From NCBI GenBank assembly GCA_023397905.1, contig JAEWSZ010000182.1:86666-150665 (forward strand): DNA of 64,000 nucleotides. The letters run 5' to 3'. This DNA is from Bacillota bacterium. Lineage in GTDB: Bacteria; Bacillota; Clostridia; Acetivibrionales; DSM-1351. The first letter of the stretch is position 1; each line of letters opens with the position of its first letter. Position numbers and translations under genes: made by a program. Positions 17,137 through 26,325 of this stretch are shown piece by piece. The notes under the pieces are model-generated. The model saw only the letters and a list, made by a program, of their open reading frames with translations, was not told the origin of the DNA and ran no database searches.

Positions 17137-18207
17137 ATGAAAAAGGCTCTAATAACAGGAATTAATGGACAAGATGGGTCATATCTTGCAGAGTTTTTAT
17201 TGGAGAAGGATTATCATGTATATGGATTATTAAGAAGGTCATCGGTAAATACAACTGAAAGAATTGAACATTTATTATTAGAACAAGTTGATTTTTATGG
17301 AGAAAGATTTAAGTTGGTATATGGTGATTTAACGGATTCAATGAACATCATGCGTATCATTGGAGAGATTAAACCTGATGAAATTTATAATTTGGCTGCT
17401 CAGTCACATGTTGCGGTATCTTTTGAGGAGCCGGAGTACACAGCTAATGCTGATGGTATAGGAACTTTAAGAATTTTGGAGTCAGTAAGAATTTTAGGGT
17501 TATCAAATATCACAAGGATTTATCAAGCCTCTACTTCAGAATTATTTGGAGAAGTTGAGGAAATTCCTCAGAGGGAAACTACGCCTTTTCATCCAAGATC
17601 GCCTTACGGAGTGGCAAAGATGTATGCATTCTGGATCACAAAGCATTACAGGGAGGCATATAAAATGTATGCTGTTAATGGGATACTTTTTAACCATGAA
17701 TCAGAGCGTCGGGGCGAAACCTTTGTTACAAGGAAAATAACGCTTGCTGCTGCCAGAATCTCTCTTGGTTTGCAAAAAAACCTTTCTCTTGGAAATTTAA
17801 ATGCTAAACGTGATTGGGGATATGCTAAGGATTATATTGAATGTATGTGGATGATATTGCAGCATGAGACCCCAGAGGATTTTGTTATTGCCACAGGTGA
17901 AACACGCACTGTCAGAGAGTTCTGTACTTATGCATTTAAATATTCAGGAATTGAGATAGAATGGCATGGAGAGGGACTCGAAGAGATAGGTATTAATAAG
18001 GCTACGGGAGAGATTGTTGTTGATGTAAATCCTCGCTACTTCAGACCTGCAGAAGTAGATTTATTGTTAGGTGATCCTACAAAGGCCAAGACACTTTTGG
18101 GATGGGATCCTAGAAAGACATCTTTTCAGGACTTAGTTAAATTTATGGTAGAAAGTGATTTGGAATTAGTTAAGTCAGGTAAAGCTTCTCGAGTTACTGT
18201 AGATTAA
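17137..18207 (+). CDS. gmd: GDP-mannose 4,6-dehydratase
   Basis: About 356 residues. It converts GDP-D-mannose to GDP-4-keto-6-deoxymannose. [36 protein letters not shown] (Y-x3-K) and [16 protein letters not shown] are diagnostic of the family. An ATG at 17122 is in frame, but GGAG at 17125-17128 fits the ATG at 17137, whose product begins [12 protein letters not shown] like other GMDs. With fcl and the bifunctional GDP-mannose enzyme it gives the full route from mannose-6-phosphate (except the mutase step) to GDP-fucose. The stop lies 21 bp before the first more GC-rich gene. Confidence 0.93.
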   Translation: MKKALITGINGQDGSYLAEFLLEKDYHVYGLLRRSSVNTTERIEHLLLEQVDFYGERFKLVYGDLTDSMNIMRIIGEIKPDEIYNLAAQSHVAVSFEEPEYTANADGIGTLRILESVRILGLSNITRIYQASTSELFGEVEEIPQRETTPFHPRSPYGVAKMYAFWITKHYREAYKMYAVNGILFNHESERRGETFVTRKITLAAARISLGLQKNLSLGNLNAKRDWGYAKDYIECMWMILQHETPEDFVIATGETRTVREFCTYAFKYSGIEIEWHGEGLEEIGINKATGEIVVDVNPRYFRPAEVDLLLGDPTKAKTLLGWDPRKTSFQDLVKFMVESDLELVKSGKASRVTVD

Positions 18208-18228
18208 CTTTTTCTTCCGGAGGCCCCA

Positions 18229-18990
18229 ATGCGTATCTCAGTCGCCCTCGCCACCTACAACGGCGGAAAGTACATAACTGAACAGCTGAACAGCATCCTC
18301 CCGCAGCTGACGCAGGAGGATGAGATCATCATATCCGACGACGGTTCCACTGACAGCACACTGGAGCTTATAGCCGGAATTAGCATGGGCTCGGGCGGCC
18401 AAACCCTTGAGCTGGTATCGGGTTTTTGTGCTGCTCAGATAAAGGTGCTGAAAAACCCGGGCAAAGGTGTCATCAGCAACTTTGAGAACGCGGTCAGGCA
18501 TGCTTCAGGGGACATCATCTTTCTGTGCGACCAGGATGATGTCTGGCATCCGGACAAAGTTGCCATAATCAAAAATTGTTTTGCTGCCACGAATGCAAGT
18601 CTTATAATCACAGATGCATATATTACGGATCAGAACCTGAATGTTTTGGAACCTTCTTTCTTCAAACTGATGAATTCCGGCGGAGGTGTCCTAAAAAACT
18701 TTATAAAAAATACATTTCTGGGCTGCTGCATGGCTTTCCGCAAGGAATTGAAAGAAGTCATTCTGCCATTTCCTGAGAAAATCCCAATGCATGACAGCTG
18801 GATAGGAATTTTAGCCCAGCTTCAAGGGGATGTTTTATTTATACCTGAAAAACTGGTATACTATAGGAGACATGAAGATAATGCTTCCGCTCTGGAGAGA
18901 AATTCACTGAAACAATCCCTTGTATGGCGCAAGAATTTGGCTGTCCAGCTTATTAAACGCCATTATGCTAAAAAAGCACCAGTGGATTGA
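18229..18990 (+). CDS. Glycosyltransferase family 2 (rhamnosyl/glucosyl-type)
   Basis: 253 residues. SVALATYNGGKYITEQLNS is the N-terminal GT-A strand, ISDDGSTDST the nucleotide-binding motif, FLCDQDDVW the D-x-D region, and MHDSWI the catalytic-helix region; this combination is typical of rhamnosyltransferase-like GT2 enzymes of capsule and O-antigen loci. CCGGAGGCC lies just upstream of the ATG. The codon use is clearly more GC-rich than in everything before it, so a boundary between older and acquired DNA probably lies here. The acceptor cannot be told. Confidence 0.85.
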   Translation: MRISVALATYNGGKYITEQLNSILPQLTQEDEIIISDDGSTDSTLELIAGISMGSGGQTLELVSGFCAAQIKVLKNPGKGVISNFENAVRHASGDIIFLCDQDDVWHPDKVAIIKNCFAATNASLIITDAYITDQNLNVLEPSFFKLMNSGGGVLKNFIKNTFLGCCMAFRKELKEVILPFPEKIPMHDSWIGILAQLQGDVLFIPEKLVYYRRHEDNASALERNSLKQSLVWRKNLAVQLIKRHYAKKAPVD

Positions 18991-19063
18991 GATGTGAGAA
19001 AAACCTTAAGGGCTAAGTGAGTACGTTGGGAAGGATCGGCAAAAGACGTCAGTCTTTAAAACC

Positions 19064-19948
19064 ATGTACATAGAGATGAAACTATCAATTATAATTGTCA
19101 GCTATAATACCAGGCAGCTTCTGGCTGATTGTATAAATTCCATAGAAAAGAACATGGCAGGCCTCCTGTACGAAATAATTGTGGTGGACAACGATTCTAC
19201 GGATGAAAGTGTTGTCATGCTCAGAACAGAATATCCCGAAGTAAAGCTTATTGAAAATGACTATAACGCCGGGTTTGCAAAGGCAAACAATCAAGGCCTC
19301 GGCCTTTGTTCAGGAGAATACATCCTGTTGCTGAATTCCGATACCATAGTTTTGGAGGATGGATTGAGCTCACTTGTAGATTTTATGGACAATCATAAGA
19401 ATACGGCCATATGCGGGCCAAAGCTTTTAAACAGTGATATGACTTTACAGCTGCCCTGCCGGCGCAGTTTTCCAGGATTGCTGAACTCGATTTCACACTT
19501 TTCAGGCCTGGGAAGATTATTTCCTAAAAGCAGGTTATTCGGCAGCTATCTCATGACATATATGGACAGCGATACCGACCATGAGGTTGATGCAGTTTCA
19601 GGGGCATGTCTGCTTGTCAGGCGGGATGTGCCAGATAAGATCGGAGGCCTTCTGGATGAGGCTTTTTTTATGCATTTTGAAGATATTGATCTATGCTATA
19701 GAGCCAAACAGAAGGGTTTTAAGGTCTATTACGTCCATAATACAAGAATAGTCCATTTAAAAGGCCAGAGCAGCAAACTCAGAAATGAAGGGGTAACAAG
19801 AAATTTTTTTGATTCGGCTCAAGTTTATTTCAGGAAGAACTATAAAAAGAAAAATCCGGTTGCATATGCATTGATGATAGGGCTTATCAAGCTGATGAAA
19901 CGCATATCTTTGACTGTTATCAATGTTAAACCGGTGAAAAAGGTTTGA
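19064..19948 (+). CDS. Glycosyltransferase family 2 (WbbL-like)
   Basis: 294 residues. IIVSYNTRQLLADCINS, VVDNDSTDES and LLLNSDTIV are the GT2 motifs in order; FMHFEDIDLCYRAKQKGF is the ED-x-D-L-x-x-R segment typical of WbbL/rhamnosyltransferase enzymes. The start is uncertain: ATG at 19064 or 19076, neither with a strong ribosome binding site. A short hairpin (AAAGAC 19042-19047 with GTCTTT 19052-19057) sits directly before the start. The stop is 4 bp before the next gene, so they are co-expressed. Confidence 0.83.
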   Translation: MYIEMKLSIIIVSYNTRQLLADCINSIEKNMAGLLYEIIVVDNDSTDESVVMLRTEYPEVKLIENDYNAGFAKANNQGLGLCSGEYILLLNSDTIVLEDGLSSLVDFMDNHKNTAICGPKLLNSDMTLQLPCRRSFPGLLNSISHFSGLGRLFPKSRLFGSYLMTYMDSDTDHEVDAVSGACLLVRRDVPDKIGGLLDEAFFMHFEDIDLCYRAKQKGFKVYYVHNTRIVHLKGQSSKLRNEGVTRNFFDSAQVYFRKNYKKKNPVAYALMIGLIKLMKRISLTVINVKPVKKV

Positions 19949-19952
19949 TATT

Positions 19953-20855
19953 ATGGAGAATAAAATTATACTGGTTACGGGAGCTACTTCACAGGTGGGA
20001 ATAGTACTTGTGAAGGAACTTATTGCCCGGGGATATGGAGTCCGGTGTCTCGTCAGAAGGACCAGCAGCATTGACGGTATCAGGGGGCAGGGTGTAGAAT
20101 TTTTATATGGAGACCTAGACAGTTTTGAGGATGTGCGGGCTGCTGCTGAGGGAGCGGATAAAATAATTCATATTGCCGGTATCTGGAGAATAGAACACCT
20201 TCTCCGGGCCGCTGAGGAAATAGATTTTAAAGGCAGGATAATATTCATAGGCTCCATGAGCCGGTTTAAAAAGCTTGACAGCATTGATGAAAAGGAAAAG
20301 GAATTGGCAGGGCGGATGGCCGGAGCTGAAAAGATGATTTCAGAAAGTAAGCTGGATTATGTTATCCTGAGGCCTACCATGCTTTATGGCATCGACCGGG
20401 ACAAAAATATTCTGCAAATAATCAGATTTATGAGGAAGTTCAGATTCTATCCGCTGATAGGCGGAGGAAATGCACAGAAGCATCCTGTTTATGTGGGGGA
20501 TGTTGCCAAAGCTGTTGTCAGCTGTATGTCAGGCACAGAAGTATCGCGCAGGGATTATGTTATCGCCGGGGAAAAGCCCATAAAACACAGGGAGATGCTT
20601 GCGGCAATCAAGAGAAATCTGCCGTTCAAAGCGTTTATATTGAGGGTTCCTGTTTTTGCAGGCTATGCCGCCGTATTTCTTTACAAGCTTGTAAAACCTT
20701 CTTCATATATAAATTATGCCATGGTAAAGAGAGTAAATGAAGACAGCAGTTATGATATCGGGCCTGCCACCAGAGACTTTGGATATGCTCCTGCAGACTT
20801 TGAGACAGGTGTAAAAAAACAGATAGATCATCTTATTGAGAATGGGTTGATATAA
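19953..20855 (+). CDS. Atypical SDR / NAD(P)H-binding protein
   Basis: 300 residues. LVTGATSQVGIVLVKEL is the dinucleotide-binding loop and VRCLVRR follows strand 2, as in NmrA-like atypical SDRs; GDLDSFEDV and HIAGI match the next strands. The active-site Tyr-x3-Lys is not visible: the position after FIGSMSRF reads GRMAGAEKMI, so it may not be a classical epimerase. VILRPTMLYG is the substrate-side motif. It lies between a GT2 gene (4 bp away) and the initiating sugar transferase (13 bp away), so a role in making or modifying a nucleotide- or lipid-linked sugar is likely but unproved. Confidence 0.7.
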   Translation: MENKIILVTGATSQVGIVLVKELIARGYGVRCLVRRTSSIDGIRGQGVEFLYGDLDSFEDVRAAAEGADKIIHIAGIWRIEHLLRAAEEIDFKGRIIFIGSMSRFKKLDSIDEKEKELAGRMAGAEKMISESKLDYVILRPTMLYGIDRDKNILQIIRFMRKFRFYPLIGGGNAQKHPVYVGDVAKAVVSCMSGTEVSRRDYVIAGEKPIKHREMLAAIKRNLPFKAFILRVPVFAGYAAVFLYKLVKPSSYINYAMVKRVNEDSSYDIGPATRDFGYAPADFETGVKKQIDHLIENGLI

Positions 20856-20868
20856 AGGGGGGGCAGGT

Positions 20869-21468
20869 TTGAAAAGGTTTGTGGATGTAGTATTTTCATT
20901 TATTCTCATAATAATATTGGCACCTGCCCTTCTCGTATTGAGCATAATTGTCAGGACCACTTCACGGGGCCCTGTTTTGTTCAAGCAAAGGCGTGCAGGC
21001 AGGGACAAAAAGGAATTTTACATATATAAATTCAGGACGATGTACCTGGAGACGCCGAAAAATATGCCTACCCACCTTCTGGAGAACCCTGAGAAATACA
21101 TAACACCTGTTGGGCGGTTCCTGAGAAAAACAAGCCTGGATGAGCTTCCTCAGCTGTTTAATATAATTAAGGGCGAGATGAGCTTTGTAGGCCCAAGGCC
21201 GGCCCTATACAATCAGTATGATTTGATTTCCATGCGAGAAGAACTGGGAGTAAATGCAGTCAGGCCGGGTGTTACAGGCTGGGCGCAGGTAAACGGGCGG
21301 GATGAACTGGAGATACCGGAGAAAGTGGCATTTGACAGCTATTATGCAAAAAACCGGTCCATGTGGTTCGATATAAAAATAGTATTTATCACCTTCTATA
21401 AGGCAATATCCGGACATGGAGTGGTGGAAGGCAAGAAGGCTCCTGAAAATATTATTAAAAATTTATGA
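20869..21468 (+). CDS. Undecaprenyl-phosphate sugar phosphotransferase (initiating transferase)
   Basis: 199 residues, TTG start with GGGGGG upstream. One membrane helix (about residues 7-30) precedes the catalytic domain of the bacterial sugar transferase family (PglC/WcaJ C-terminal type): VLFKQRRAGRDKKEFYIYKF, then TSLDELPQLFNIIKGEMSFV, GPRP and RPGVTGWAQVNGRD, all hallmark motifs. It transfers a sugar-1-phosphate to undecaprenyl phosphate on the inner membrane face and so starts repeat-unit synthesis for the locus. The short PglC-like length and the next gene (a PglF-like dehydratase) suggest a modified amino-sugar such as a diamino or deoxy sugar as first residue; this is inference. Confidence 0.9.
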   Translation: MKRFVDVVFSFILIIILAPALLVLSIIVRTTSRGPVLFKQRRAGRDKKEFYIYKFRTMYLETPKNMPTHLLENPEKYITPVGRFLRKTSLDELPQLFNIIKGEMSFVGPRPALYNQYDLISMREELGVNAVRPGVTGWAQVNGRDELEIPEKVAFDSYYAKNRSMWFDIKIVFITFYKAISGHGVVEGKKAPENIIKNL

Positions 21469-21496
21469 CAACTTAATTATTGACAAAAAATTCTGA

Positions 21497-21502
21497 TATA
21501 AT
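21497..21502 (+). promoter_or_regulatory. Extended -10 promoter candidate before the CapD/PglF-like gene
   Basis: TGATATAAT gives an extended -10 (TATAAT at 21497-21502). A TTGACA at 21480-21485 is only 11 bp away, too close to be its -35. It lies between the initiating transferase and the dehydratase gene. Confidence 0.4.
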
Positions 21503-21562
21503 ATTAGCAGCTTTTGTATTATTTTGGGTTAAATGTATCAGCACTGGGGGATAGAAATTCGT

Positions 21563-23407
21563 ATGAGACGAAAGATCAGAAATAAACTTTTGATGCTTCT
21601 TGATATGGTACTTATATGTGTATCTATTCTTTCCGCATATTTATTAAGATTTTATAACGGCAGCTTCTCCGATATAGACCCTATATTTAAAGATGAAATT
21701 TTACATGTGGTCATCGTGGCGCTGATCGTGAAAATGATAGGATTTACACTTCTAAAGCTCTACAGCAGTCTCTGGGAATATGCAGGCTTGCATGAGGTCA
21801 GCTATATAGTTCTGGCGTCGGTATTGTGCAATTCATTTATGCTGGCATATGTTTTTTTAATGCAGCTTAGAGTTCCGCGCAGCATATTTATTATAACTAT
21901 GCTCACGGATGTTTTTCTCATAGGCGGCGCCAGATTTGCATACCGTATGTTCAGAAGAATGATTATGGGCGAGATGATCAGATTTTCAAATGCCAGGCGG
22001 ATACTTGTCATTGGTGGCGGAGACACCGGAGCAACCGTTATTAAGGAGCTAAAAAGGCATCCCGAGATGAAGAGCCTTCCCGTAGCCATTATCGACAATG
22101 ACCTGCATAAAGTCGGCAGAAATATAAACGGCGTTCCCATAGTTGGAAACGATGATTACATATCCCAGGCAATTGAAAAATATGAAATAGACGAGGTTAT
22201 TGTAGCGGTTCCGTCTGCGGACAATAAGACTATAAATCACATATTCGGTCAATGTTCCCAAAAATCCTGCAAGGTTAAGATACTGCCTTCTATGACTCAA
22301 CTGATAGATGAATCTGTAATAATCCAGAAAATAAGGGATGTTTCAATTGAGGATTTGCTGCAGAGAGAGCCGGTAGTATTGGATCTGGAGGAAATAACCT
22401 CGTATATAGCGGACAAAACTGTTCTTGTCACCGGCGGAGGCGGTTCCATCGGTTCGGAGCTGTGCCGGCAGATCGCCTCATTTTTGCCCAGGCAGCTTAT
22501 TATACTGGACAACTATGAAAACAACGCCTACGACATACAGAATGAACTTTTGGCCGGCTATCCGGACTTAAAGCTTACTGTAGTTATAGCCAATGTGAGG
22601 GAAATAGGCAGGCTGGAAAATATATTCAAGGCTTACAGGCCGGATATAGTATTTCATGCTGCCGCCCACAAGCATGTTCCGCTCATGGAGGAAAATCCCA
22701 CAGAGGCCATAAAAAATAATATATTCGGCACCCTCAATGTGGCCGAGTGCGCCGATAAATACGGCGCTAAACGCTTTGTCATGATATCCACCGACAAGGC
22801 GGTAAATCCCACAAACATAATGGGCGCAACCAAGCGCGTAGCTGAGATGATAATCCAGGCCTTCTCAAAGCAGAGCAAAACCGAATTTGTGGCAGTGAGA
22901 TTTGGAAATGTGCTGGGCAGCAACGGAAGCGTGATCCCGCTGTTTAAAAAGCAGATAGAGCAGGGCGGGCCGGTTACCGTTACCGATCCTGAAATAATCA
23001 GGTATTTTATGACCATACCGGAGGCTGTCCAGCTAGTGCTGCAAGCCGGCGCAATGGCCGAGGGCGGAGAGATCTTTGTGCTGGATATGGGTGAGCCTGT
23101 GAAAATATACGACCTTGCCAGGAACCTTATAAAGCTTTCGGGCTTTGAACCTGATGTGGATATAAAGATTGAGTTTACAGGCCTCAGGCCAGGCGAAAAG
23201 CTGTACGAAGAGCTGCTGCTGGCTGAAGAGGGCGTACAGGCCACAAAGAACAATAAAATATACGTAGCTCAGCCTTTACATACGGATCTGGCCATTCTGA
23301 AGAGGGAAATAGATTATTTGAAGGACATCCTTATGACTAACTCCGACGGAGCCAGGGACTATATAAAAGTAATAGTTCCAAATTACAAATGCGCCGGGGA
23401 AAAGTGA
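21563..23407 (+). CDS. Membrane nucleotide-sugar 4,6-dehydratase (CapD/PglF/WbpM family)
   Basis: About 614 residues. Four N-terminal membrane helices (to about residue 125) precede a Rossmann region (RILVIGGGDTGATVIKEL) and then the SDR domain: VLVTGGGGSIGSELCRQIA, HAAAHKHVPLMEENP, MISTDKAVNPTNIMGATKR. The catalytic Tyr is replaced by Met (M-x3-K), as is normal for FlaA1/PglF-type enzymes. These dehydrate UDP-GlcNAc to a 4-keto-6-deoxy sugar. An in-frame ATG at 21533 exists; GGGGG at 21547-21551 favours 21563. It closes the polysaccharide block and is followed by a non-coding gap before the Wal genes. Confidence 0.88.
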   Translation: MRRKIRNKLLMLLDMVLICVSILSAYLLRFYNGSFSDIDPIFKDEILHVVIVALIVKMIGFTLLKLYSSLWEYAGLHEVSYIVLASVLCNSFMLAYVFLMQLRVPRSIFIITMLTDVFLIGGARFAYRMFRRMIMGEMIRFSNARRILVIGGGDTGATVIKELKRHPEMKSLPVAIIDNDLHKVGRNINGVPIVGNDDYISQAIEKYEIDEVIVAVPSADNKTINHIFGQCSQKSCKVKILPSMTQLIDESVIIQKIRDVSIEDLLQREPVVLDLEEITSYIADKTVLVTGGGGSIGSELCRQIASFLPRQLIILDNYENNAYDIQNELLAGYPDLKLTVVIANVREIGRLENIFKAYRPDIVFHAAAHKHVPLMEENPTEAIKNNIFGTLNVAECADKYGAKRFVMISTDKAVNPTNIMGATKRVAEMIIQAFSKQSKTEFVAVRFGNVLGSNGSVIPLFKKQIEQGGPVTVTDPEIIRYFMTIPEAVQLVLQAGAMAEGGEIFVLDMGEPVKIYDLARNLIKLSGFEPDVDIKIEFTGLRPGEKLYEELLLAEEGVQATKNNKIYVAQPLHTDLAILKREIDYLKDILMTNSDGARDYIKVIVPNYKCAGEK

Positions 23408-23596
23408 GAATGGGGCAACATTTGTAATTAGGCCATTTTTTCTTGAATTTTTATGAAACCTTTTTGGATTTATTACGTCTAAATTACATTATGGCTTTGA
23501 ATATGTCTGGTAATCAGGCTTGTGGTTGCCCTTGCAGGGGATTAATTTGTGGCAGTATTGCCAAAATATTAATTTTTAATTACTGGGATTTAATGA

Positions 23597-23602
23597 TATA
23601 AT
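23597..23602 (+). promoter_or_regulatory. Extended -10 promoter candidate for the wal operon
   Basis: TGATATAAT (TATAAT at 23597-23602) lies 66 bp before the response-regulator start. No convincing -35 is seen, as is common for extended -10 promoters. Confidence 0.4.
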
Positions 23603-23667
23603 TCAACTAGATATGACGATATATTAATGAGATATAAATTTAATTTTTTTTGTTAGGGGTGTATTTT

Positions 23668-24363
23668 TTGAGCAAAAAAGTATTGATCGTGGACGATGAG
23701 AAGAATATTGTTGATATTTTGAAGTTCAATTTGAAAAAGGAAGGCTACGACACGCTGGAGGCCTATGATGGCGAGGAAGCTGTTGAACTGGCGCTATCCC
23801 ATGACCCTGATCTCATTCTTTTAGATATTATGCTGCCAAAGATGGACGGTTTTACAGTGTGCAGGAAGCTGAGACAATCCATTTCAACACCTATCCTGAT
23901 GCTTACGGCCAAGGAGGAAGAGGTCGACAAGGTCCTGGGCCTTGAACTTGGCGCAGACGATTATGTAACAAAGCCTTTCAGCCCAAGAGAGCTGATGGCC
24001 CGTGTCAAAGCAAATCTGAGAAGGCTTGTACCCGCAGACCATGCAAACTCCGACAAAGCCCATGTCAATAAATACGGGGACCTGACCATAGACTCCGACA
24101 GGTATGAGGTCAAAAGGGGAGACGGCATCATTGAGCTCACGCTCCGCGAATTTGAACTCGTCAAGTTCCTGGCGGCGCAGCAGGGCACTATTTTCTCCAG
24201 GGAATCCCTTCTTGAAAAGGTATGGGGATACGAATATTATGGGGACGTCAGAACGGTGGATGTGACTGTCAGAAGGGTAAGGGAGAAGCTGGAGCTTGAT
24301 CCGGCAAACCCGCAGTATATTGTCACCAAACGTGGAGTCGGTTACTACTTCAATAAGGCATAG
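23668..24363 (+). CDS. walR: OmpR/PhoB-type response regulator, WalR (YycF)
   Basis: About 231 residues from the TTG at 23668, which has TTAGGGG 5' of it; longer in-frame starts at 23650/23659 overlap the ribosome binding site. The receiver domain has the acidic pair VDDE (9-11), phospho-acceptor Asp53 in LLDIMLP, the switch Thr in MLTAKE and Lys in VTKPFSPRE. The C-terminal winged helix has LTLREFELVKFLA and RTVDVTVRRVREKLE. Its neighbours (kinase, YycH, YycI, WalJ) identify it as the essential cell-wall regulator WalR, which controls autolysins and envelope genes. The operon order supports this more than the domain alone, since PhoB looks alike. Confidence 0.88.
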   Translation: MSKKVLIVDDEKNIVDILKFNLKKEGYDTLEAYDGEEAVELALSHDPDLILLDIMLPKMDGFTVCRKLRQSISTPILMLTAKEEEVDKVLGLELGADDYVTKPFSPRELMARVKANLRRLVPADHANSDKAHVNKYGDLTIDSDRYEVKRGDGIIELTLREFELVKFLAAQQGTIFSRESLLEKVWGYEYYGDVRTVDVTVRRVREKLELDPANPQYIVTKRGVGYYFNKA

Positions 24364-24393
24364 AGACAAGATACACAATATAGAGGAGTTATC

Positions 24394-26223
24394 ATGAAGT
24401 TTTGGAAAGGATTTTTGAAACTGCTTCGAAGCTTGCAATGGAAACTGGTTTATATTTTTATTTCCATGTGTATAATCCTGGTTTGCATTGTATATATAGT
24501 AATAAATTCAGGCCTGCAGGACATATACTTTCAGAGCTTTCAGGAAGATATAGACGACGGCTACAAGGAATGGAAAGACTTGAGAGGTATTCCGGAATCA
24601 AACGCCGACCTCTTGAGTTTTTTTGAAAAAGGCGACGACAAGATGTATTTCGGAGTGAATTCCAAATACCTCAAAATGACTATTATAGATGTTTCACAGA
24701 TAGACAGCACACCTTCAAAGGGAATCATATACTCATCGGACAAAAGTTATCTGAACAATCCCGAGGAATTCGGCAATACGCTTCTCACCAGCTCTGTCAA
24801 CCTTATGACCATATGGGCGGGGGGGAAGGTGTCCGAGAACAGGGAGCTTGTTAAAACGAGGGCAGGCGACCAATACTTTGAGTATATCATCCAGCCAAAG
24901 GAAAGGGATGGCCTTGTCTTTTATTTTACTTATGATAAAGACGCGTGGGAGGACATTCTCATGCGGTTTAACAACCTGATTTTTACCAGTGCGGTTATTG
25001 CGGTGTTTCTGTCGCTGTTCCTGGGATATCTGCTGTCAAAGACCATAACGTCTCCTATTATCAACGTCATGCACAAGGCCGAGAAAATTGCGGAGGGCGA
25101 TTTTGACGCGCAGCTTGCCGTTAAATCCGAGGATGAGATAGGAAATCTGACAAAGACCTTCAACTACATGGCCACCGAGCTTAAAAACACCCTTGCGGAG
25201 ATTTCCAGTGAAAAAAACAAGGTGGTGACCATATTGAACTATATGGCCGACGGGGTTATGGCCTATGATCTCAAGGGCGTGGCCATACATGTGAATCCAG
25301 CGGCTAAAAAGCTTCTTGGCAGCAGCATTGAGGATCGGCCTTTTCAGGAATTTGCCGATACGGTGGGACTGGACGTTAAAATAGAAAATATAGTGTACCT
25401 GGACCAACTGCCTGTGAGGGAGTTTGACGCGGTTATCAACGATTTATTTGTAAAAATATATTTTGCGGTATTTACGGACACAAACAGGAAGCCGGAAGGA
25501 ATCATAGTGGTCCTGCATGACATCACCGAGCAGCAGAAGCTGGACAATATGAGGCGTGAATTTGTGGCAAACGTATCGCATGAGCTCCGGACGCCCATAA
25601 CCTCCATAAAAAGCTATACGGAGACTTTACTTGACGGCGCTGCGGAGGACAGCGGCACTACCGAGAGGTTTCTGAGCGTTATCAACTCGGAGGCCGACAG
25701 GATGACCCGTTTGGTCAAGGACCTCCTGCAGCTCTCCAGGCTTGACAACCAGCAGATGAGCTGGAATATGGAAGAGGTATGCCTTAAAACTACCGTAAAG
25801 GAAATAACCGAAAGGATGCAGCTGGCGGCTGAGCAGAAGAACCAGAGGCTTGAATGCTTTGTAATCGGTGATATACCCGATATAAGGGCGGACAGGGACA
25901 GGCTGGAACAGGTGGTGGTGAACCTGATCAGCAACGCCTTGAAATACACTCCCGAAGGCGGTCAGATCACCGTGTATCTGGGCAGGATCTACAATGACAT
26001 ATATGTAAAGGTGACGGATACGGGCATAGGGATTCCCGACGAAGCCCTTCCGAGGATATTTGAGAGGTTCTACAGAGTGGATAAGGCCAGATCCAGGGAT
26101 ATGGGCGGAACAGGCCTCGGCCTTTCCATTGCAAAGGAAATCGTACAGGCGCATGGCGGCACTATCGGTATAACCAGTGAGATAGGCAAGGGCACCGAAG
26201 TAACTGTAAGGCTCCCGGTGTAA
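24394..26223 (+). CDS. walK: Sensor histidine kinase, WalK (YycG)
   Basis: 609 residues, full WalK size. A membrane helix near residues 18-40, an extracytoplasmic sensor region (about 40-190), a second helix (about 190-215), a HAMP linker (SKTITSPI to about 262), a PAS domain (about 275-375), the HisKA box FVANVSHELRTPI with phospho-acceptor His396, and the ATPase with N box NLISNALKYTP, G1 DTGIGIP and G2 GGTGLGLSIAKEI. It autophosphorylates and passes phosphate to WalR. It begins 30 bp after walR. The YycH and YycI proteins encoded downstream contact its membrane part in Bacillus and Staphylococcus. Confidence 0.9.
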   Translation: MKFWKGFLKLLRSLQWKLVYIFISMCIILVCIVYIVINSGLQDIYFQSFQEDIDDGYKEWKDLRGIPESNADLLSFFEKGDDKMYFGVNSKYLKMTIIDVSQIDSTPSKGIIYSSDKSYLNNPEEFGNTLLTSSVNLMTIWAGGKVSENRELVKTRAGDQYFEYIIQPKERDGLVFYFTYDKDAWEDILMRFNNLIFTSAVIAVFLSLFLGYLLSKTITSPIINVMHKAEKIAEGDFDAQLAVKSEDEIGNLTKTFNYMATELKNTLAEISSEKNKVVTILNYMADGVMAYDLKGVAIHVNPAAKKLLGSSIEDRPFQEFADTVGLDVKIENIVYLDQLPVREFDAVINDLFVKIYFAVFTDTNRKPEGIIVVLHDITEQQKLDNMRREFVANVSHELRTPITSIKSYTETLLDGAAEDSGTTERFLSVINSEADRMTRLVKDLLQLSRLDNQQMSWNMEEVCLKTTVKEITERMQLAAEQKNQRLECFVIGDIPDIRADRDRLEQVVVNLISNALKYTPEGGQITVYLGRIYNDIYVKVTDTGIGIPDEALPRIFERFYRVDKARSRDMGGTGLGLSIAKEIVQAHGGTIGITSEIGKGTEVTVRLPV

Positions 26224-26325
26224 ATTTTATTTAAATACCATGTAATGGATTTGTAACAGAAAATATATTATACTAATACTAGGGTATTGAGAGTTAATAC
26301 GATAGTTTTGCCCTGAGGTGATAAT

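Noticed and set aside
21480..21502. TTGACA-TATAAT promoter before the CapD-like gene
   Set aside because: Spacing is 11 bp, too short for a standard promoter.
22654..23253. 199-codon open frame opposite the CapD/PglF-like gene
   Set aside because: Ser-rich shadow; the sense strand has full family motifs.
23884..24438. 184-codon open frame opposite walR
   Set aside because: Overlaps the winged-helix domain entirely; no ribosome binding site.
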